64,000 nt of DNA from Aquirhabdus parva (GTDB lineage: Bacteria > Pseudomonadota > Gammaproteobacteria > Pseudomonadales > Moraxellaceae), in NCBI RefSeq assembly GCF_003351745.1, contig NZ_CP031222.1, positions 1,284,207 to 1,348,206 of the forward strand. The letters are read 5' to 3'. A program made the position numbers and the translations under genes. Positions 10,032-18,599 of this stretch are shown here, in pieces. Position 1 is the first letter of the stretch. Each line of letters begins with the position of its first letter. The notes beneath the pieces are model-generated. The model was not told the origin of the DNA. It saw nothing but the letters and a program-made list of their open reading frames with translations, and ran no database searches.

Positions 10032-10568
10032 TCATGAGTTGAGGCTACCTAGTGTTTTGTGAATTTTTTTACGCTTATGCTGTGTTTGTTGTAGCTTTTG
10101 AGCATCACCACTAATAATACTAATATTGCCATCGATTTCCAGCATTGCTAATTTGACATCCGTTAATTTGTCTACCCCATGTTCACGCATCGCTTCTTTG
10201 ATTTCATCGTGGCTTATTCCTAATTTATCAAGAATTTCAGTATTAACGATGCCATCATGAATCAGAATTTCAGGATGCTCGGAAATGATATTCCTGAGTT
10301 TTTTATTTTTAAACATGACTTTCTTGAGCAAGTAATTTGCAAGAAACAGTACTCCTGCAGCGAGTAAGCCTCCTGACAGACTGGTATTGGCACCGACCAT
10401 GGCATTTTGTACAGCATTACTGATCAATAGAATGAGAACAACATCTGTCGTATTGAGTTGGGACAGCTCTTTTTTTCCCGTGAGTCTGATGGCTATCAAC
10501 ATAAATAAATATACGGCAAGGCTACGCAGTGCAACATCAATATAGGGGTTGGTCAGAAAAAAGTTCAT
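10032..10568 (-). CDS. DUF421 (YetF-like) membrane protein
   Basis: A 178-residue inner-membrane protein with three N-terminal transmembrane segments (about 8-25, 38-55 and 60-78) followed by a small cytoplasmic domain. It matches the DUF421/YetF family: RLTGKKELSQLNTTDVVLILLISNAVQNAMVG is the signature, and ISEHPEILIHDGIVNTEILDKLGISHDEIKEAMREHGVDKLTDVKLAMLEIDGNISII is the typical C-terminal domain. The start at MNFFLTNPY avoids 14 polar residues not expected in the family. Function unknown. Single gene on the minus strand between yecA-like and pgk. Confidence 0.88.
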   Translation of the reverse strand: MNFFLTNPYIDVALRSLAVYLFMLIAIRLTGKKELSQLNTTDVVLILLISNAVQNAMVGANTSLSGGLLAAGVLFLANYLLKKVMFKNKKLRNIISEHPEILIHDGIVNTEILDKLGISHDEIKEAMREHGVDKLTDVKLAMLEIDGNISIISGDAQKLQQTQHKRKKIHKTLGSLNS

Positions 10569-10728
10569 GATATTTCTCGAATGATATGTTCTATGTTGCG
10601 CACGATACACGAATTCTACCGAAGCTTTGCTTTAGGGCATCTAAAATGCACATATAGCCCAACACGCTATATTTCTTTACAATACCACTCCCATCGCGAT
10701 TGACTGAGATTTTTTGACTATGAGCAGT

Positions 10729-11913
10729 ATGAACTTCAAACGAATGACGGATTTAGATTTAAACGGCAAACGTGTGTTAATCCGCGAGGATCTGAATGTT
10801 CCCGTAAAAAATAGTCAAATCACCAGTGACGCACGTTTAAGAGCAGCACTACCAACGATTAAAGCAGCGTTGGCGCAAGGTGCGGCAGTTATTGTCTGTT
10901 CTCATTTGGGCCGTCCGACTGAGGGTGAACATTCTGCTGAAAACTCTTTAGCGCCTGTCGCTGAGTATTTGTCGAAAGCACTGGGTCAAAATGTACCATT
11001 AGTGACTGATTATCTAGATGGTGTAGATGTCCAAGTAGGGCAAGTGGTTTTGTTAGAAAACGTTCGTTTTAATAAAGGTGAGAAGAAGAACGCCGTTGAA
11101 TTGTCTGAAAAATACGCTGCATTGTGTGATGTTTATGTGATGGATGCCTTTGGTACCGCGCATCGTGCGGAATGCTCCACTGAAGGCGTTGCTAAGTTTG
11201 CAAAAATTGCGTGTGCGGGCCCGCTACTCGCTGCAGAGTTAGATGCATTGGGTCGTGCAATGCAGTCTCCAGAAAAGCCAATGGTTGCTATTGTCGCGGG
11301 CTCGAAAGTGTCTACTAAGCTTGACGTGCTGACTTCACTTGCTGGCATTTGTGATCAGATCATTGTGGGTGGTGGAATTGCCAATACGTTCTTGGCTGCA
11401 GCAGGATTCAATGTCGGTAAATCCTTGTATGAAGCGGATCTCATTGAGACTGCACGTGCAATTGCCTCTAAAGTACATGTGCCATTACCAACTGACGTGG
11501 TGGTCATTGATGCGAGTCTTTTAAGTGGTGACTTCATGGATTTCGTCGCAAAAAGTCAACCAGTGACTAAAAAAGTATCAGAGATCAGTGACTCCGATAT
11601 GATTTTAGATATTGGTCCTGATACCGCTGCACAGTTTGCGACCTTAATTCAACAAGCAAAAACCATATTATGGAATGGCCCTGTCGGTGTATTTGAAGTC
11701 GATGCATTTGGATATGGAACCAAAGCACTGGCTGAAGCTATTGCAGCAAGCTCAGGTTTTTCGATTGCGGGCGGGGGCGATACATTAGCGGCTATTGATA
11801 AATATGATGTTGCTGATCAGATCAGCTATATTTCAACGGGTGGTGGCGCGTTTCTTGAATTTGTGGAAGGGAAGACGTTGCCCGCTGTAGCGGCGTTATT
11901 GAGCTGCTCTTAG
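10729..11913 (+). CDS. pgk: Phosphoglycerate kinase
   Basis: Pgk catalyses the reversible ATP-forming step between 1,3-bisphosphoglycerate and 3-phosphoglycerate. Family motifs: [15 protein letters not shown] (substrate arginine and Asp), [59 protein letters not shown] and [12 protein letters not shown] (nucleotide loop). Length about 394 residues. Start taken at [11 protein letters not shown] by family comparison; in-frame ATG (10720) and TTG (10714) codons lie just upstream and 10720 has a GAG 11 bases ahead. Followed without a terminator by the small lipoprotein gene, then fba. Confidence 0.96.
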   Translation: MNFKRMTDLDLNGKRVLIREDLNVPVKNSQITSDARLRAALPTIKAALAQGAAVIVCSHLGRPTEGEHSAENSLAPVAEYLSKALGQNVPLVTDYLDGVDVQVGQVVLLENVRFNKGEKKNAVELSEKYAALCDVYVMDAFGTAHRAECSTEGVAKFAKIACAGPLLAAELDALGRAMQSPEKPMVAIVAGSKVSTKLDVLTSLAGICDQIIVGGGIANTFLAAAGFNVGKSLYEADLIETARAIASKVHVPLPTDVVVIDASLLSGDFMDFVAKSQPVTKKVSEISDSDMILDIGPDTAAQFATLIQQAKTILWNGPVGVFEVDAFGYGTKALAEAIAASSGFSIAGGGDTLAAIDKYDVADQISYISTGGGAFLEFVEGKTLPAVAALLSCS

Positions 11914-12062
11914 TAAAAAATGAATAACTGTCGATAAATAGAACCGTATATCGTGAAGATTATACTTTTTGTTACAGAGTAATTTTCTTGTCATATATGC
12001 TGTGCTACTCTGTCGTCAGGTCTGTTTTTGACTTAATTTTTATATCTATACAGGACATCGCT

Positions 12063-12419
12063 ATGAAAACTTCAATTCTAATCGCAGCATTATTGGCTCT
12101 TCCTTTGGCTCTGACTGCATGTAATAAGGCAAAAGAAGCTGCAGACTCTGCTGCTTCAGGTGTTGCTGCAACTGCTGATGCTGCTGCATCTGGCGTAGCT
12201 TCTGCTGCTGATGCGACTGCTGCTGCAGGTTCTGCTGTTGCTGCTAGCGCAGACAAAGCTGCTGATGCAACTGCAACTGCTGCAAGCCAAGCCGCCGATG
12301 CAACTGCAAAAACTGCAGATGCGACTGTTGCAGATGTTAAAGACGCAGCAGCTAAAGCTGCACAAGCAACTGCTGATACTGCACAAGCAACTGCTGACAA
12401 AATCAAAGCACATTCTTAA
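12063..12419 (+). CDS. Alanine-rich small lipoprotein
   Basis: A 118-residue predicted lipoprotein: signal peptide MKTSILIAALLALPLALTAC with lipobox LTAC (Cys20). The mature part is almost wholly Ala, Asp, Thr, Ser and Lys in repeated units such as ADATAAAGSAVAASADKAADATATAAS and ends in KIKAHS, predicting a long amphipathic helix or coiled coil. No enzymatic motif. It recalls entericidin or LEA-like/apolipoprotein-like envelope proteins but is not assignable. It has its own AGGA ribosome-binding site, sits between pgk and fba and is closed by a perfect terminator. Confidence 0.85.
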   Translation: MKTSILIAALLALPLALTACNKAKEAADSAASGVAATADAAASGVASAADATAAAGSAVAASADKAADATATAASQAADATAKTADATVADVKDAAAKAAQATADTAQATADKIKAHS

Positions 12420-12470
12420 TTTTTGAATGGTTTAATTGGACAAGGCTATATATGCCGAGTCTATGATTTG

Positions 12471-12499
12471 AAAAACCTCGCATTCTGCGAGGTTTTTTT
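12471..12499 (+). terminator. Intrinsic terminator after the Ala-rich lipoprotein gene
   Basis: Perfect stem ACCTCGCA/TGCGAGGT with a 2-3 base loop, flanked by A5 and T7. It separates the pgk-lipoprotein transcript from fba. Confidence 0.9.
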
Positions 12500-12642
12500 A
12501 TGCTCAGCAACACATATTCCCTGTATAAATTCAGTCAAACCACATCCCAAACTAAGGGTAAGTAGGTTAGAATCTCACTTGGTTTTATTCACTTTGCATT
12601 TAGCATTAGCTAGCTTTTCATTATTAGATAGAGTTTTTAGTT

Positions 12643-13686
12643 ATGGCACTTATTTCGTTACGCCAATTGCTTGATCATGCAGCCGAGCATAGCTATGGCG
12701 TTCCAGCTTTCAACGTTAATAATCTGGAGCAGATGCGCGCTATCATGGAGGCCGCTGATCAAACGAACTCCCCGGTGATTGTGCAAGCGAGTGCTGGCGC
12801 TCGAAAATATGCAGGTGCACCATTTCTGCGTCATTTGATCTTGGCTGCTATTGAAGAGTGGCCACATATTCCTGTAGTGATGCATCAGGATCATGGTACC
12901 AGCCCTGATGTCTGTCAACGTTCAATTCAATTGGGCTTTAGCTCAGTGATGATGGATGGTTCACTGGGTGTAGATGGCAAAACACCAAAAGACTATGATT
13001 ACAATGTTGGTGTGACGCGTGATGTTGTTAAGCTTGCTCATGCATGCGGTGTTTCTGTAGAGGGTGAGATTGGTTGCTTAGGTAGCCTTGAGACTGGTCT
13101 TGCGGGTGAGGAAGATGGCGTCGGTGCGGAGGGGGTGCTCGATCATTCGCAACTGCTTACCACAGTTGATGAAGCTGCCCGATTTGTTGCCGATACCAAT
13201 GTCGATGCTTTGGCCATCGCGATTGGTACCAGCCATGGTGCGTATAAGTTTACTCGCCCACCGACAGGCGACATTCTCGCAATTGATCGGATTAAAGAAA
13301 TCCATGCAAAAATTCCCAATACCCATTTAGTAATGCATGGTTCAAGTTCGGTCCCTCAAGAGTGGTTAAAAATCATTAATGAGCATGGCGGCGACATTAA
13401 AGAAACCTATGGGGTTCCTGTAGAGCAAATCGTTGAAGCGATTAAGTATGGCGTTCGTAAAGTAAACATTGATACCGATTTACGTCTGGCATCAACCGGT
13501 GCAATGCGTCGTTTTATGGCGGAGCATCCTTCTGAATTTGACCCACGTAAATTTTTCGGTGAAACGGTTAAAGCGATGCGGGATGTTTGTATTGCACGCT
13601 ATCAAGAGTTTGGTACCGCAGGACATGCAAGTCGAATCAATCCGATTTCACTTGAAAAAATGGCTAGTCGCTACGCAGTAAAATAA
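12643..13686 (+). CDS. fba: Class II fructose-bisphosphate aldolase
   Basis: Zinc-dependent aldolase interconverting fructose 1,6-bisphosphate with DHAP and glyceraldehyde 3-phosphate. Class II motifs: [12 protein letters not shown] (Asp83 and zinc His84), [23 protein letters not shown] and [10 protein letters not shown] (zinc histidines), and [11 protein letters not shown] (phosphate and sodium site). The 347-residue length and the GSLETG...VGAEG region fit the Calvin-cycle-type subgroup used for gluconeogenesis in Acinetobacter and Pseudomonas. Separated from pgk by the lipoprotein gene and a terminator, so it probably has its own promoter. Confidence 0.96.
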   Translation: MALISLRQLLDHAAEHSYGVPAFNVNNLEQMRAIMEAADQTNSPVIVQASAGARKYAGAPFLRHLILAAIEEWPHIPVVMHQDHGTSPDVCQRSIQLGFSSVMMDGSLGVDGKTPKDYDYNVGVTRDVVKLAHACGVSVEGEIGCLGSLETGLAGEEDGVGAEGVLDHSQLLTTVDEAARFVADTNVDALAIAIGTSHGAYKFTRPPTGDILAIDRIKEIHAKIPNTHLVMHGSSSVPQEWLKIINEHGGDIKETYGVPVEQIVEAIKYGVRKVNIDTDLRLASTGAMRRFMAEHPSEFDPRKFFGETVKAMRDVCIARYQEFGTAGHASRINPISLEKMASRYAVK

Positions 13687-13688
13687 AC

Positions 13689-13727
13689 AAAAAAAGCTTC
13701 TGACTTCTTTAAGTTCGAAGCTTTTTT
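13689..13727 (+). terminator. Terminator of fba
   Basis: AAAAAGCTTC and GAAGCTTTTTT arms with an inner GACTT/AAGTT extension around CTTT, ending in T6. Confidence 0.85.
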
Positions 13728-13802
13728 ATTGGACAGCCACCCTAGATGTACCAATTATGCTTCGATCAGGTGCTAATCAATGTGGTCTTTTTTTTGTGGT
13801 CT

Positions 13803-13835
13803 ATAATGGTGCAATTATCTTAAGCGCACCATTAT
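13803..13835. promoter_or_regulatory. Inverted repeat, possible NtrC-like enhancer
   Basis: ATAATGGTGC (13803-13812) and its exact reverse complement GCACCATTAT (13826-13835) separated by 13 bases. The half-sites contain TGGTGCAA and GCACCA, the core of NtrC sites, but are arranged outward rather than in the classical inward dyad; GCAC-N8-GTGC at 13826-13841 is one base too long for the consensus. It lies about 150-180 bases upstream of the sigma-54 promoter. Confidence 0.35.
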
Positions 13836-13983
13836 GAGTGCGTTATATTAGGGCGTCTTGGGTTATTCTTTTTTGTCTGTACTTTTCGATTTACGAACTA
13901 AACGGATGCGTTATACTGTAAGTTGTGGCGGTGCTGGGGTAAATGGACTTAATCGACTACAAATCTGAGAAGGCATAGATTTC

Positions 13984-13999
13984 TGGTACGTCATTTGCT
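13984..13999 (+). promoter_or_regulatory. Sigma-54 (RpoN) promoter of glnA
   Basis: TGGTACG-TCAT-TTGCT matches the -24/-12 consensus TGGCACG-N4-TTGCW with one mismatch, with GG and GC dinucleotides exactly 10 bases apart. Expected start of transcription near 14010, giving a leader of about 140 bases before the glnA ATG. Confidence 0.65.
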
Positions 14000-14149
14000 T
14001 AAGGGTAGACACCGCTGTATCGAATGGTCTGAATTGTTATATTGCAGCATCTTGAATCGGGGTTTCACCTTCATTTTGTCTGCATATCAATGGTAATACC
14101 TGAATTGAACATAGGTCTAAAATTTTTCTAACGCTGGAGCATTGCAAGC

Positions 14150-15559
14150 ATGAGCAACAAAGTTCTCAAACTGATTAAAGAAAACGAAGCGGAATGGGTG
14201 GATTTCCGCTTTACCGATACACGCGGTAAAGAACAGCATGTCAGTTTCCCAGCACACACTGTTGATGAAGGCACATTCGAAGACGGTAAAATGTTTGATG
14301 GTTCATCAGTTGCTGGTTGGAAAGGTATTGAAGCATCGGACATGATCCTGCTGCCTGATCCAGAAACAGCATTCATGGACCCATTCTTCTCTGCACCAAC
14401 AGTCGTTGTGACTTGTGACGTCATTGAACCTTCAACTATGCAAGGTTACGAGCGTGACCCACGTTCTATCGCACGTCGTGCAGAAGAATATCTGAAATCG
14501 ACTGGTATCGGTGATACTGCATATTTTGGTCCAGAACCAGAGTTCTTCGTATTTGACGAAGTGAAGTGGGACGTCGACATGTCCGGCGCACGCCACACTA
14601 TTTTTGCTGAAGAAGCAGCATGGTCAACTGGTAATTCATACGAAGGCGGTAACTCAGGCCATCGCCCACGTGTAAAAGGCGGTTACTTCCCAGTACCACC
14701 AGTAGACAGCGGACAAGATCTGCGTGTTGCAATGTGTGAGGCTATTGAAGCAATGCTCGGCGAAGGTCGCGTTGAAGTTCAGCATCATGAAGTGGCATCT
14801 TGCCAATCTGAAATTGGTGTGACTTTCAATACACTCGTTCGCAAAGCCGACGAAGTTCAAGTATTAAAATATGCCGTATTGAACGTTGCGCACGAACATG
14901 GCAAAACTGCAACCTTTATGCCTAAGCCACTGGTGGGTGACAATGGTTCAGGTATGCATGTTCATATGTCAATCAGCAAAAATGGTAAAAACACTTTTGC
15001 GGGTGACGAATATGCAGGCTTGTCAGAAACAGCATTGTTCTTCATCGGCGGTATCATCAAGCACGCGCGTGCATTGAATGCTATCACTAACCCAGCTACA
15101 AACAGCTACAAACGTTTGGTTCCTCACTATGAAGCACCAATCATGTTGGCTTACTCTGCACGTAACCGTTCAGCGTCAATCCGTATTCCATACGTGTCAA
15201 ATCCAAAAGGCGCACGTATTGAAGCACGTTTCCCAGATCCAGTAGCAAACCCATACTTAGCTTTCTCAGCTTTGTTGATGGCTGGTCTTGATGGTATCCA
15301 AAACAAGATCCATCCAGGTGCTGCCGCTGATAAGAACCTGTATGACTTGCCACCAGAAGAAGAGGCGTTGATTCCAACCGTTGCTCATTCACTGGAAATG
15401 GCTCTGGATGCATTGAAAGCGGATCACGAGTTCTTGTTGAAAGGTGGTGTATTCACCAAGCCGATGCTTGATGCATACATTGAACTGAAAATGGAAGAAG
15501 TGCGTCGTTTGAACACCACGACTCACCCTGTTGAGTTTGAAATGTACTACAGCTGCTAA
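14150..15559 (+). CDS. glnA: Glutamine synthetase, type I
   Basis: GlnA makes glutamine from glutamate, ammonia and ATP as a cytoplasmic dodecamer. The 469-residue protein shows [26 protein letters not shown] (metal glutamates), the [10 protein letters not shown] motif, [10 protein letters not shown] and the adenylylation site NLYDLPPEE with Tyr398, so it is the covalently regulated GSI-beta type. An RpoN-type promoter lies upstream and a perfect terminator downstream. The ntrBC genes that follow glnA in many relatives are absent here. Confidence 0.98.
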   Translation: MSNKVLKLIKENEAEWVDFRFTDTRGKEQHVSFPAHTVDEGTFEDGKMFDGSSVAGWKGIEASDMILLPDPETAFMDPFFSAPTVVVTCDVIEPSTMQGYERDPRSIARRAEEYLKSTGIGDTAYFGPEPEFFVFDEVKWDVDMSGARHTIFAEEAAWSTGNSYEGGNSGHRPRVKGGYFPVPPVDSGQDLRVAMCEAIEAMLGEGRVEVQHHEVASCQSEIGVTFNTLVRKADEVQVLKYAVLNVAHEHGKTATFMPKPLVGDNGSGMHVHMSISKNGKNTFAGDEYAGLSETALFFIGGIIKHARALNAITNPATNSYKRLVPHYEAPIMLAYSARNRSASIRIPYVSNPKGARIEARFPDPVANPYLAFSALLMAGLDGIQNKIHPGAAADKNLYDLPPEEEALIPTVAHSLEMALDALKADHEFLLKGGVFTKPMLDAYIELKMEEVRRLNTTTHPVEFEMYYSC

Positions 15560-15600
15560 TTTGATTGAGGTCAGTAAAATGACCTGATCAATAAAGCGTT

Positions 15601-15630
15601 AAAAAAGGTCTGCATTGCAGACCTTTTTTT
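15601..15630 (+). terminator. Terminator of glnA
   Basis: Near-perfect palindrome AAAGGTCTGCA/TGCAGACCTTT ending in T7, 40 bases past the glnA stop. Confidence 0.92.
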
Positions 15631-15786
15631 ATGGGTTAATTATTATAAGTTTATTTTTTTGGCTGGTTAGCGATAAAGGTATCACGTTATGTAGAATGGC
15701 TTTATCTGCTTGATACTTAAAATCTATACTCCCAAAAAGAGTTTGTGGTTTACAATAGATATGATCAAATGCATAGGATGCTTGGA

Positions 15787-16362
15787 ATGAAAACGTCAGG
15801 TTGGTTCGCTCAAGGGAAGACTCAATGGGCCAGTGTCATGGTGATCGCTACTGCGATTTTGATGATGTCTAGTCATACTCAAGCGGCTGTCTATAAGAAG
15901 GTCGATGCTGATGGCAACGTCAGTTTTAGCGATGTGCCGGACAAATCTGCACAATTGATTAATGTTGCACCTCTCTCTACGGTTGCAGCCCTAAGCCCTG
16001 AGCAAATTGCCAAAACACTGAAGCGTGACGATACTATTCAACCCGCAGGGAGTCGATCTGAAAATTATACCTTGACGATCATTTCTCCGACACCAGATCA
16101 AACTTTCCAGCGCGCTGCCGATGCATTCTCTGCAAATGTACAGGTTCAGCCTGATCTAAAGAATGGCGATCGACTGGTCCTACTCGTGGATGGCAAAGCA
16201 TCCAGCGATCAAATCCCAGCTGGGGAATTGGATCGCGGCACTCATCAATTTGAAGCTAAGGTATTATCGGCTAATGGCCGAGTGCTAACATCTAAAGTTG
16301 TTTCATTTAACGTTCAACAGTCCAGTGTAAAACAGCAATCCAGAATGGGGATTAATCATTAG
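15787..16362 (+). CDS. DUF4124 periplasmic protein
   Basis: A protein of about 191 residues with an N-terminal signal sequence (ending near SSHTQA) and a DUF4124 start, AVYKKVDADGNVSFSDVPDKSAQLI, followed by a region like the DUF4124-linked beta-sandwich seen in the glnA-neighbour protein of Pseudomonas (YTLTIISPTPDQTFQRAADAFSANVQVQPDL...LVDGK). Function unknown, probably periplasmic. The start is uncertain: in-frame ATGs at 15769, 15778 and 15787 and a GTG at 15745 are possible; 15787 gives the cleanest signal peptide. It ends four bases before ubiC. Confidence 0.75.
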   Translation: MKTSGWFAQGKTQWASVMVIATAILMMSSHTQAAVYKKVDADGNVSFSDVPDKSAQLINVAPLSTVAALSPEQIAKTLKRDDTIQPAGSRSENYTLTIISPTPDQTFQRAADAFSANVQVQPDLKNGDRLVLLVDGKASSDQIPAGELDRGTHQFEAKVLSANGRVLTSKVVSFNVQQSSVKQQSRMGINH

Positions 16363-16366
16363 TCAG

Positions 16367-16942
16367 ATGCTGCATTCCAAGAGTCACTCTCGCGATCTTT
16401 TTTTTACTAAACGCTGGTTTCGTGTAAAGAATAAGCACCATCGCCAATTTGATGCCAGTGTCGTTTCATTAAGACCTTGGCTGCTTGCTCAGGGTTCGTT
16501 AACCCAGCAATTAAAATTCTTTGCTGGTGGCGAATTCCATGTTTTGCCGCTACACCAATCATTGCAACAACCGATGATGAATGAAACACGCTTGTTACGG
16601 ATGAAGCCTGCGCAATACGCATGGGTTCGTGAAGTTTATTTATATGGAAATGATGATGAGCCTTGGGTACACGCGCGTAGCGTGATCCCTTTGTCGACGT
16701 TACGTGGTTCAGGTCGTCGACTGCGTAAACTAAAGAGTCGTTCATTGGGTTCCATTCTTTTTGAACGAGGAGGTGTGCAATTGATGCCACTCGTAAAGCA
16801 AATGAAGTCTCGTCAAGTTGCGAAAGTTTCAGAAGGCTGGACAAGGCGGACTGCTTACCACTGGCATGGCAAACATTTATTGGTTCAAGAGACCTTCTTG
16901 CCTGCATTTATGGATGCTTTACAGCAGTCAACGACACGTTAA
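16367..16942 (+). CDS. ubiC: Chorismate lyase
   Basis: UbiC splits chorismate to 4-hydroxybenzoate and pyruvate, the first step of ubiquinone synthesis. The 191-residue protein keeps the family features: AWVREVYLYGNDDEPWVHARSVIPLSTL (substrate Arg and the conserved R..P.STL stretch), a SLGSILF loop and VQETFLPAF with the catalytic-site glutamate. It begins four bases after the DUF4124 gene and precedes ubiA by 52 bases, so ubiC-ubiA is likely one operon. Confidence 0.92.
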   Translation: MLHSKSHSRDLFFTKRWFRVKNKHHRQFDASVVSLRPWLLAQGSLTQQLKFFAGGEFHVLPLHQSLQQPMMNETRLLRMKPAQYAWVREVYLYGNDDEPWVHARSVIPLSTLRGSGRRLRKLKSRSLGSILFERGGVQLMPLVKQMKSRQVAKVSEGWTRRTAYHWHGKHLLVQETFLPAFMDALQQSTTR

Positions 16943-16994
16943 TAATCTTCACGTATCATTCCTCTATTAAAGTTTAGTTCTTAGGTCACTCGTC

Positions 16995-17906
16995 ATGAGC
17001 CAACTTGCCCAGCAGCATCTCACCCTTCGCCAAAAACTTCATACTTATGTGCAGTTGACCCGACTTGATCGACCAATTGGAATTGAGCTTTTACTTTGGC
17101 CTACGTTATGGGCGGTTTGGTTAGCAGGCGAGCAATCACCTCAACATGTGACGTCTTGGCAAATCGTTTTGATTTTTATCTTGGGCGTCATCTTTATGCG
17201 TTCCGCTGGTTGTGCGATCAATGATTTCGCTGATCGGCATGTGGATGGGCAGATTGAGCGCACCAAAAATCGTCCACTTGCCAGCGGTAAGATATCGTCT
17301 AAAGAGGCATTGGCTGTATTTGGAGTGCTGTTACTCGCCAGCGCTAGCTTACTTTTGTTCTTGCCTTTACAGACCTTATATTGGTCCTTTGGCGCTGTAT
17401 TTTTGGCAGCTTTATATCCCTTTATGAAGCGGTGGACTTATTTACCGCAGTTTGTTCTAGGGGCAGCATTTTCGTGGGGTATTCCTATGGCATTTGTCGC
17501 TCAAGGGCAAACCCCTGGTCTGGTGTGCTGGTTGCTTTATATTGCAAATCTGTGTTGGACAGTGGCGTACGATACGCAATATGCCATGACTGATCGAGCT
17601 GATGATCTCAAGGCTGGAGTGAAATCAACGGCGATTCTTTTTGGTCGATATGATTTATTGATTATCGGTATTTTACAAATAGTCTTTATTGCATTGATGG
17701 CTGTAGTATTTTCACTATTACAGTTAGGTTTTGTCGCGTATATAGGGTTGGGCGTTGCCATTATTTTATTCGTTCTTCAGTTTCTCAGTACCCGCGACCG
17801 TTTACCTGCACATACATTCAAGGCATTTTTAAATAATGCGTGGGTCGGACGTGCTGTTTGGCTTTTTGTCACTGTGGCCTTAGCTTTAGCCGATCACACA
17901 AGCTGA
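16995..17906 (+). CDS. ubiA: 4-Hydroxybenzoate polyprenyltransferase
   Basis: UbiA attaches the polyprenyl tail to 4-hydroxybenzoate in the inner membrane. Both magnesium-diphosphate motifs are present: NDFADRHVDGQIERTKNRPLASG and YDTQYAMTDRADDLKAGVKSTAI. The 303 residues contain about eight to nine transmembrane segments, as expected. LTRLDRPIGIELLLWPTLWAVWLA at the N-terminus is typical. Second gene of ubiCA. Confidence 0.95.
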   Translation: MSQLAQQHLTLRQKLHTYVQLTRLDRPIGIELLLWPTLWAVWLAGEQSPQHVTSWQIVLIFILGVIFMRSAGCAINDFADRHVDGQIERTKNRPLASGKISSKEALAVFGVLLLASASLLLFLPLQTLYWSFGAVFLAALYPFMKRWTYLPQFVLGAAFSWGIPMAFVAQGQTPGLVCWLLYIANLCWTVAYDTQYAMTDRADDLKAGVKSTAILFGRYDLLIIGILQIVFIALMAVVFSLLQLGFVAYIGLGVAIILFVLQFLSTRDRLPAHTFKAFLNNAWVGRAVWLFVTVALALADHTS

Positions 17907-18017
17907 TGTAAAGCACTTCGACATAATCCATTTAAATAATGGATGCATTCTGCGCGGGTGAGAAATTTCTGCGTGGTATAATTAAGAACATATTTCTGTG
18001 GTGATTTGATTCTGCAC

Positions 18018-18599
18018 ATGACTGACCTTAAAGACAACTCACGTCCCTCGCTGGATTCGACTGCACTGTATATCGAGCTTATGGATGAAGCAGCGACAGC
18101 TATGTGCGCAGCACAGCTTGCGCGCACATTTTCTGCAGGTGTTGTGTATTTAGTGGGTGGGTTGGGTGCTGGGAAAACAACTTTAACCCGTGCATGGCTA
18201 CAGGCCAAAGGTCATCAAGGTTCTGTGAAAAGTCCGACGTATACTTTAGTGGAGCCTTATCATATTCATAATCAGTCCATTTATCATTTCGATCTTTATC
18301 GCCTGAATGATCCTTTCGAATTGGAGCTGATGGGGATACGCGATTACGTTGAAGATGAGGATGCGCTGCTCTTGATTGAGTGGCCACAGAAAGGTGAGCC
18401 AGTCATTCCTGCTGCAGATTTGTCTTTGACTTTAACGGTGGGCGATGATGAGGTTACGCGCAATTTAAGACTCGAAGGCTATAGTCAGCGAGGGTTAGAT
18501 GCGATTCAAGCCTTAAAACATGATCAAAATCTTCGAATTATCGAGCCATCAAGCACAATGGGGCTTAAAGATAGCCCAGTAGACAATCATCATGTCTGA
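18018..18599 (+). CDS. tsaE: tRNA threonylcarbamoyladenosine biosynthesis ATPase
   Basis: TsaE is the ATPase partner of TsaB/TsaD in making t6A37 on ANN-decoding tRNAs. It has the P-loop VGGLGAGKTTLTRAWL, the KSPTYTLVEPY switch and YHFDLYRLNDPFELELMGIRDY, all family hallmarks. About 193 residues, longer than the usual 150-160 because of a C-terminal extension of about 40 residues without recognisable motif. The start is the ATG at 18018; four codons upstream lies a TTG. It overlaps mutL by eight bases, giving translational coupling. Confidence 0.92.
   Translation: MTDLKDNSRPSLDSTALYIELMDEAATAMCAAQLARTFSAGVVYLVGGLGAGKTTLTRAWLQAKGHQGSVKSPTYTLVEPYHIHNQSIYHFDLYRLNDPFELELMGIRDYVEDEDALLLIEWPQKGEPVIPAADLSLTLTVGDDEVTRNLRLEGYSQRGLDAIQALKHDQNLRIIEPSSTMGLKDSPVDNHHV

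Larger units (their letters stand above)
13728..14149. other. Long glnA upstream regulatory region
   Basis: 422 bases without a gene. It contains a 10-bp inverted repeat at 13803-13835 and a sigma-54-type promoter at 13984-13999 (listed separately). A TTTTTTTT tract lies at about 13788-13795. The length and contents suit a nitrogen-regulated promoter with distal activator sites. Confidence 0.6.

Noticed and set aside
12005-12413. Two long minus-strand frames (Ala/Val-rich and Cys/Ser-rich) opposite the small lipoprotein
   Set aside because: They arise from the repetitive GCT/GCA codons of the real plus-strand gene, which has a proper signal peptide, ribosome-binding site and terminator.
16407-16907. 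166-codon minus-strand frame opposite ubiC
   Set aside because: Lies wholly inside the convincing ubiC gene and has no recognisable features.
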